NCBI RefSeq assembly: GCF_003058325.1
Contig: NZ_CP028843.1
Coordinates: 1,169,501 to 1,233,500, forward strand
Length of the DNA: 64,000 nt
Direction: 5' to 3'
From: Methylobacterium currus
GTDB lineage: Bacteria; Pseudomonadota; Alphaproteobacteria; Rhizobiales; Beijerinckiaceae
This document shows positions 60,712 to 64,000 of this stretch, piece by piece. A program made the translations under genes and the position numbers. How positions within the stretch are numbered: the stretch's first letter is position 1; each line of letters starts with the position of its first letter. The notes under the pieces are model-generated. The model saw only the letters and a program-made list of their open reading frames with translations. It was not told where the DNA came from and made no database searches.

Positions 60712-61305
60712 TCACGCGTCGTCGACCGCGAGGGACGCGGCGGCCGCCTGCGGCAGGGCGGCCGCGACCTTCGCGGCGATCCAGTTCCAGGCCTCGCGCT
60801 CGGCGGGCCCGGCCGTCTTCTCGACGGCGATGCGGTGGTGGCGCAATTCGGCCAGCACGGTCTCGGGGTCCAGCATGTGGAGGCGCGTCGACAGGATCGC
60901 CGCCTCCAGCACCGCATTGACCGCCCGGTTGTGGCCGAGGAAGGGCCGGTGCGCCGCCTCATGCACCACCCGGCCGCGGAAGCGCGGCCGGACGGGATCG
61001 TCGCGCACCTCCACCACCTGCAATTCCATGTGGCCGTAGGCCTCGGCCAGCCGCGGCACCGGGATGGTGCGGCACGGCACGGTCGCCCAGTCGCGCCGGC
61101 CGGTGACGCAGCCGGCGATCACCCGGATGTCGGCGGGCGCCGCGGCGGCGAAGAACGGCACGGCTTCCAGGTTGGCGATGGTCGGCGAGGGCCGGAACGG
61201 CGCGACCCAAAAGTCCTTGCCCTCCTGGATCAGCCCGAACGGCACCAGGTGCAGCGCCCCGTCGGCGGAGGCCGTGGTCACGATGGTCTCGCGGATCAGC
61301 GGCAC
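60712..61305 (-). CDS. DUF447 family protein of the C1-cofactor cluster
   Basis: A 197-residue protein of the DUF447 family (RETIVTTASADGALHLVPFGLI; RPSPTIANLEA; RVVHEAAHRPFLGHNRAVNAVLEAAILSTRLHML). The fold is split-barrel flavin-reductase-like. Genes of this family occur with tetrahydromethanopterin/methanofuran genes in archaea and methylotrophs and are thought to act in cofactor synthesis; the reaction is not assigned. It starts 4 bp after the upstream gene's stop, within an operon. Confidence 0.88.
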   Translation of the reverse strand: MPLIRETIVTTASADGALHLVPFGLIQEGKDFWVAPFRPSPTIANLEAVPFFAAAAPADIRVIAGCVTGRRDWATVPCRTIPVPRLAEAYGHMELQVVEVRDDPVRPRFRGRVVHEAAHRPFLGHNRAVNAVLEAAILSTRLHMLDPETVLAELRHHRIAVEKTAGPAEREAWNWIAAKVAAALPQAAAASLAVDDA

Positions 61306-61309
61306 GGGT

Positions 61310-62701
61310 CTAAGGTTTCCCGCTCTGGCGCGTATGGCCCGGGGCCTTGAAGCGGGTGGTGTCCTCCACCTCCCCGTCCAGGGCGCAGCCCCAGTCCAAG
61401 GCCTCGTCCTGCACGTAGCGCTTGCCGAGCCGCCAGGCCAGCTCGGCCTTGGTCAATTCGCCGCCGAGATAGAAGGCGTGGGCCCCGTCGCCCTCGACGC
61501 CGAGATCGGGGAAGAACGCCATCGCGTCGCGCCCCACCTTGTGGATGTCGCGGTTGTAGATGTGGACCCCGTCCTCGGCCAAAGCCACGCGGTAATTGGG
61601 GTCGCGCACCTCGGCGGCCAGACTGGCGATCTCCTCGGGCGTCTGGGTGTAGGGGCGCTTGTCGTGCACGCTGAGCAGCGCGCGGCCGTAGCCCTTGGGC
61701 AGGGCGGCGTCGGCCTTCGCGGCGTACATCACCCGGCGGGCGGCGTCGTGCTCCTCGACGGTGCGGCGGGTGTGGTTCGAGACCTGCACGATCAGCACGT
61801 TGCCGATCGACAGTTCCGAGCACACGCCCATCAGGAGCGCCGTCACCCCGAGGCTGTCGGCCTCGGTGAGCTCGGTCAGGTTGCCGGTGCCCATCATCAT
61901 GGCGATGTCCGGGTGGCGGCGCCGGGTCTCGTGATAGCGCACCAGGGAGGCGGCGAAGCCGAAATGGATCGGCTCGAGGATCGGGTCGGCGATGAAGGGG
62001 CGGCCCGCCCGCTGCATCCGGTCGATCGCCCGGTCGAGGGAGGGCAGGTCGTCGGGGCGCAGAGGCACCAGCACCGGCACCGCATCCGTCTCGAAGGCGA
62101 GGTCGAGACTGTCCTCGTTGAGGCTGAGCAGGAAATCGGCCCCGGCCGCCGCGCCCTGGCGCAGCTCGTCGCGCGAGAACGAATCGACGCTGACCCGCAA
62201 CCCTTCCGATTTCAGCAGCCGCACGGTGTCGGCGAGATGCGGGAAGGGCGTGTCCGGCAGCCCGCCGAGGTCGATCACGTCGGCTCCGCGCCGGGCGAGG
62301 TCCTTGGCGCGGATCAGGATCTCGTCGGGCGTGAGCCGCGAGGCGTCGACGATCTCGGAGAAGATCCGCACCTCGTGGCGCGACAGGTCGACGTTTCGTC
62401 CGGCCAGCCCGAGGAAGACCGGCAGGTCGACGATCTCGTCCGGCCCGCGCTCCACCGGCAGGCCGAAATGCGCCGCAAGCGCCGCGGGGTCGGCCCGGCA
62501 GCGCCCGGGCAGGATGATCCGCGTCGCCCCCTCCGGCACGGTGACCCTGCGGCGGATGATCTCTTCCGTCATCAGCGCCGCGACCTTCACGCCGGCATCG
62601 GCGATGGTCCAGGCGAAGCGCTCCGGCGGCAGAGCGGCCGCGATCTTCTCCAGCCGCGCCTTGGCGAGGCGCCCGGTGACGAAGACGAGGTGCTCCCTCA
62701 C
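61310..62701 (-). CDS. Dihydropteroate synthase-like protein (DUF6513) of the C1-cofactor cluster
   Basis: A 463-residue protein whose middle is a TIM barrel related to dihydropteroate synthase (VIDLGGLPDTPFPH, RVSVDSFSRDELRQGAAAGADFLLSLNE, FIADPILEPIHFGF, MMMGTGNLTELTEADSLG). Archaeal and methylotroph homologues are associated with tetrahydromethanopterin biosynthesis, where a DHPS-like step joins the pterin to the arylamine; an exact function here is inferred. GTG at 62701 overlaps the TGA of the kinase gene (GTGA) and is preferred to GTG at 62710. Confidence 0.88.
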   Translation of the reverse strand: MREHLVFVTGRLAKARLEKIAAALPPERFAWTIADAGVKVAALMTEEIIRRRVTVPEGATRIILPGRCRADPAALAAHFGLPVERGPDEIVDLPVFLGLAGRNVDLSRHEVRIFSEIVDASRLTPDEILIRAKDLARRGADVIDLGGLPDTPFPHLADTVRLLKSEGLRVSVDSFSRDELRQGAAAGADFLLSLNEDSLDLAFETDAVPVLVPLRPDDLPSLDRAIDRMQRAGRPFIADPILEPIHFGFAASLVRYHETRRRHPDIAMMMGTGNLTELTEADSLGVTALLMGVCSELSIGNVLIVQVSNHTRRTVEEHDAARRVMYAAKADAALPKGYGRALLSVHDKRPYTQTPEEIASLAAEVRDPNYRVALAEDGVHIYNRDIHKVGRDAMAFFPDLGVEGDGAHAFYLGGELTKAELAWRLGKRYVQDEALDWGCALDGEVEDTTRFKAPGHTRQSGKP

Positions 62702-63282
62702 GCGGCGCACTCCGGAACCGCCGCGCGGCCCAGCCGGTCGCCGGCGGGCCCCCGTAGCACGATCCGGCCGGGGAAGCGGGCCGCGAAACCCGGGAAGGCG
62801 GCATCGACCAGGCCGGTGCGGGCGAGCTCCGCCGGGCCGGCCCCGGGCGCCGGATCGGCGGATTTCACCAGCAGGCAGGTCGCCGCGCCGAGGCGGGTGG
62901 CGAGCCAGAGCGCCAGGCTGTCCGAGGTGACGTCCCAGCTCTCCGGGATCTCCGGATGGCCTCCTTTGAGCGCCGACGGATCCCAGACCGGCACGCGGCC
63001 GGCGGCGAGGGCGTCGCCGGGATCCTCCGTCACCGCGAGGCGCGGCTCCAGGGCCGCGAAGATCCGCCCCATGCCCGCCATGGCATCGAGGGCGAGCCGA
63101 TGGGCGAGGGAATCCGGGAAGCCGAGGGCGGCTTGCGTCGCCCGCACCGCATCGGCCAGGGCGCCGCCGCCCGGCACGATCACCACCGGCCCGTCCGCGA
63201 GGGCGCCGAGCAGCCGGCGCAGCCGAGCCCGATCGGCCACGAGGCTGCCGCCGACCTTCACGACGCTGAGTCCGTGGCTCAT
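62698..63282 (-). CDS. Amino acid kinase-fold protein of the C1-cofactor cluster (MfnE-like)
   Basis: A 194-residue small amino acid kinase: VVKVGGSLVAD at the start, VVIVPGGGALADAVR (the substrate-binding glycine loop) and WDVTSDSLALWLATRLGA with ATCLLVKSAD. It resembles the kinase encoded with MfnB, which phosphorylates the aminomethyl-furan phosphate in methanofuran synthesis. It lies between mfnB and the DHPS-like gene, which supports that role. ATG at 63282; the longer frame is antisense-like and was rejected. Confidence 0.85.
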   Translation of the reverse strand: MSHGLSVVKVGGSLVADRARLRRLLGALADGPVVIVPGGGALADAVRATQAALGFPDSLAHRLALDAMAGMGRIFAALEPRLAVTEDPGDALAAGRVPVWDPSALKGGHPEIPESWDVTSDSLALWLATRLGAATCLLVKSADPAPGAGPAELARTGLVDAAFPGFAARFPGRIVLRGPAGDRLGRAAVPECAA

Positions 63283-63308
63283 GGTCCGTGTCCCGTGCGT
63301 GGACACAC

Positions 63309-63999
63309 CTACGCCGCCTCGGAGCGGGGCACGACCGCGGCGAGACGCCGCGCCGCCTCGGCGATCCGCACCGGGTCGAGGCCGCCTTTCCGGTCTGCTT
63401 GCGCGCACAACCCGCCGCGGAAGCCGAGATAGCCCGGCCCGAGCGCGGCCAGGTCCGGGATGTCGTCGAGGGAGAGCGAGCCGGCGAGGCCCGAGAGCAG
63501 GCCGTGCGCCCGGCACGAGGCCGCGAAGGACGCGAGACGCGGCAGGGGCAGGTGATCGGTGAGCCGCCGCCCGTCCTTGCCCTTCGTATCGATCATAGCC
63601 CCTGAGAAGCCGGCGGCGGCGAGCGCCGGCACGTCGGCGCCCTCAGGTCCGTCCTCGGCGAACAGCACCGCGATCACCGGGATGCCGGCGGGCAGCATCA
63701 GGCCCGCCGCCGCGCGGCCCGGCGCCCAGGCGATCTTGAGGTAGCGCACGCCCGTCCCGGCGAGCGCCGCCAGGCAGGCGGAGGCCTCCTGGCCGTCATG
63801 CGGCTCGCCCGCCACCGCGCTGGTCAGCCGGTCGCCCGAGGCCGCCACGATCGCCCGCACGGTCTCAGGGGGCAGCGCCCCGAGGGCGCCGCGGTCGGGA
63901 TCCTTGGCGTCGATCAGGCCGGCGCCGTGAACGCGGGCGAGCGCCGCCTCGGCGGCATCGCGCACGCTGACGAGGAGGCGGACACGGGACGGGGAGATA
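63309..63999 (-). CDS. mfnB: (5-formylfuran-3-yl)methyl phosphate synthase, MfnB (5' end outside window)
   Basis: The gene runs off the right edge; ~230 residues are visible starting SPSRVRLLVSVRDAAEA. It is the DUF556 TIM-barrel enzyme that makes the furan ring of methanofuran from two glyceraldehyde-3-phosphates. The conserved active-site Lys is in LIDAKDPDRGALGAL, with KIAW and DTKGKDGRRLTDH downstream. The presence of this gene strongly indicates a methanofuran/tetrahydromethanopterin-using methylotroph. It is first of the visible operon and is followed by the kinase gene 26 bp later. Confidence 0.92.
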   Translation of the reverse strand, partial: ISPSRVRLLVSVRDAAEAALARVHGAGLIDAKDPDRGALGALPPETVRAIVAASGDRLTSAVAGEPHDGQEASACLAALAGTGVRYLKIAWAPGRAAAGLMLPAGIPVIAVLFAEDGPEGADVPALAAAGFSGAMIDTKGKDGRRLTDHLPLPRLASFAASCRAHGLLSGLAGSLSLDDIPDLAALGPGYLGFRGGLCAQADRKGGLDPVRIAEAARRLAAVVPRSEAA

Positions 64000-64000
64000 T

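Noticed and set aside
1..64000. tRNA, rRNA, CRISPR or prophage
   Set aside because: I looked for cloverleaf-like patterns, regularly spaced direct repeats, and integrase or phage genes and saw none that I could support by eye.

Overview
The window is about 70% GC and reads as a chromosomal segment of a Methylobacterium-like alphaproteobacterium (Methylobacteriaceae). The evidence is a Rhizobiales-type porin, a block of tetrahydromethanopterin/methanofuran-associated genes at the right edge (MfnB, an amino acid kinase, a dihydropteroate-synthase-like protein, DUF447, a MxaD-like protein and a YVTN propeller), and many short secreted proteins. I saw no rRNA, tRNA, CRISPR array, phage or transposase gene.

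Left third (1-28,600): an ABC exporter cut by the window edge and an EamA permease; a gene broken by a 116-bp palindromic element; a tyrosine-phosphatase-like protein, a GNAT, inorganic pyrophosphatase; a cyanide-insensitive-type cytochrome bd oxidase operon (cydA, cydB, DUF2474); a double cold-shock-domain protein; SelO; an orphan family 5 solute-binding protein; a large sensor histidine kinase; small secreted or Cys-containing proteins; a large porin; a glutathione S-transferase; DUF2147; Ndk; a molybdopterin oxidoreductase; and an arginase/ornithine cyclodeaminase operon with a divergent Lrp/AsnC regulator.

Middle (28,900-35,850): the most unusual locus. Two tandem 46-codon genes encode double-glycine leader peptides with nearly identical 31-residue cores holding eight cysteines. 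They are followed by an LpxL-like acyltransferase homologue lacking the usual acidic catalytic residue, a HlyD adaptor and a C39-peptidase ABC exporter; a convergent TolC-type outer membrane channel follows. This looks like a self-contained maturation and export system for a Cys-rich peptide (microcin, RiPP or metal-binding peptide). The gap between the ABC exporter and TolC holds two different palindromic repeat elements.

Right half (36,400-64,000): a sugar-acid dehydrogenase pair; DUF4267; a class II aldolase; a lytic transglycosylase with galE and divergent galU; a type II secretion locus in four transcription blocks (gspFE; gspL, M and a C/N-like gene; gspD and gspG; a membrane protein then gspO-H-I-J-K); a 1.2-kb non-coding-looking region with a tandemly duplicated ~330-bp unit; an orphan BrnA-type antitoxin; and the C1-cofactor cluster.

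Repeats are a theme. A three-hairpin element of exactly 116 bp occurs at 2253, 34180 and 58236; a ~120-bp inverted-repeat element occurs at 25823 and 34037. Several clear intrinsic terminators (2784, 9449, 17307, 20254, 20307, 23142) fix the transcription units. Starts were chosen by ribosome binding sites, ATGA/GTGA/TGATG overlaps, signal peptides and family N-termini.
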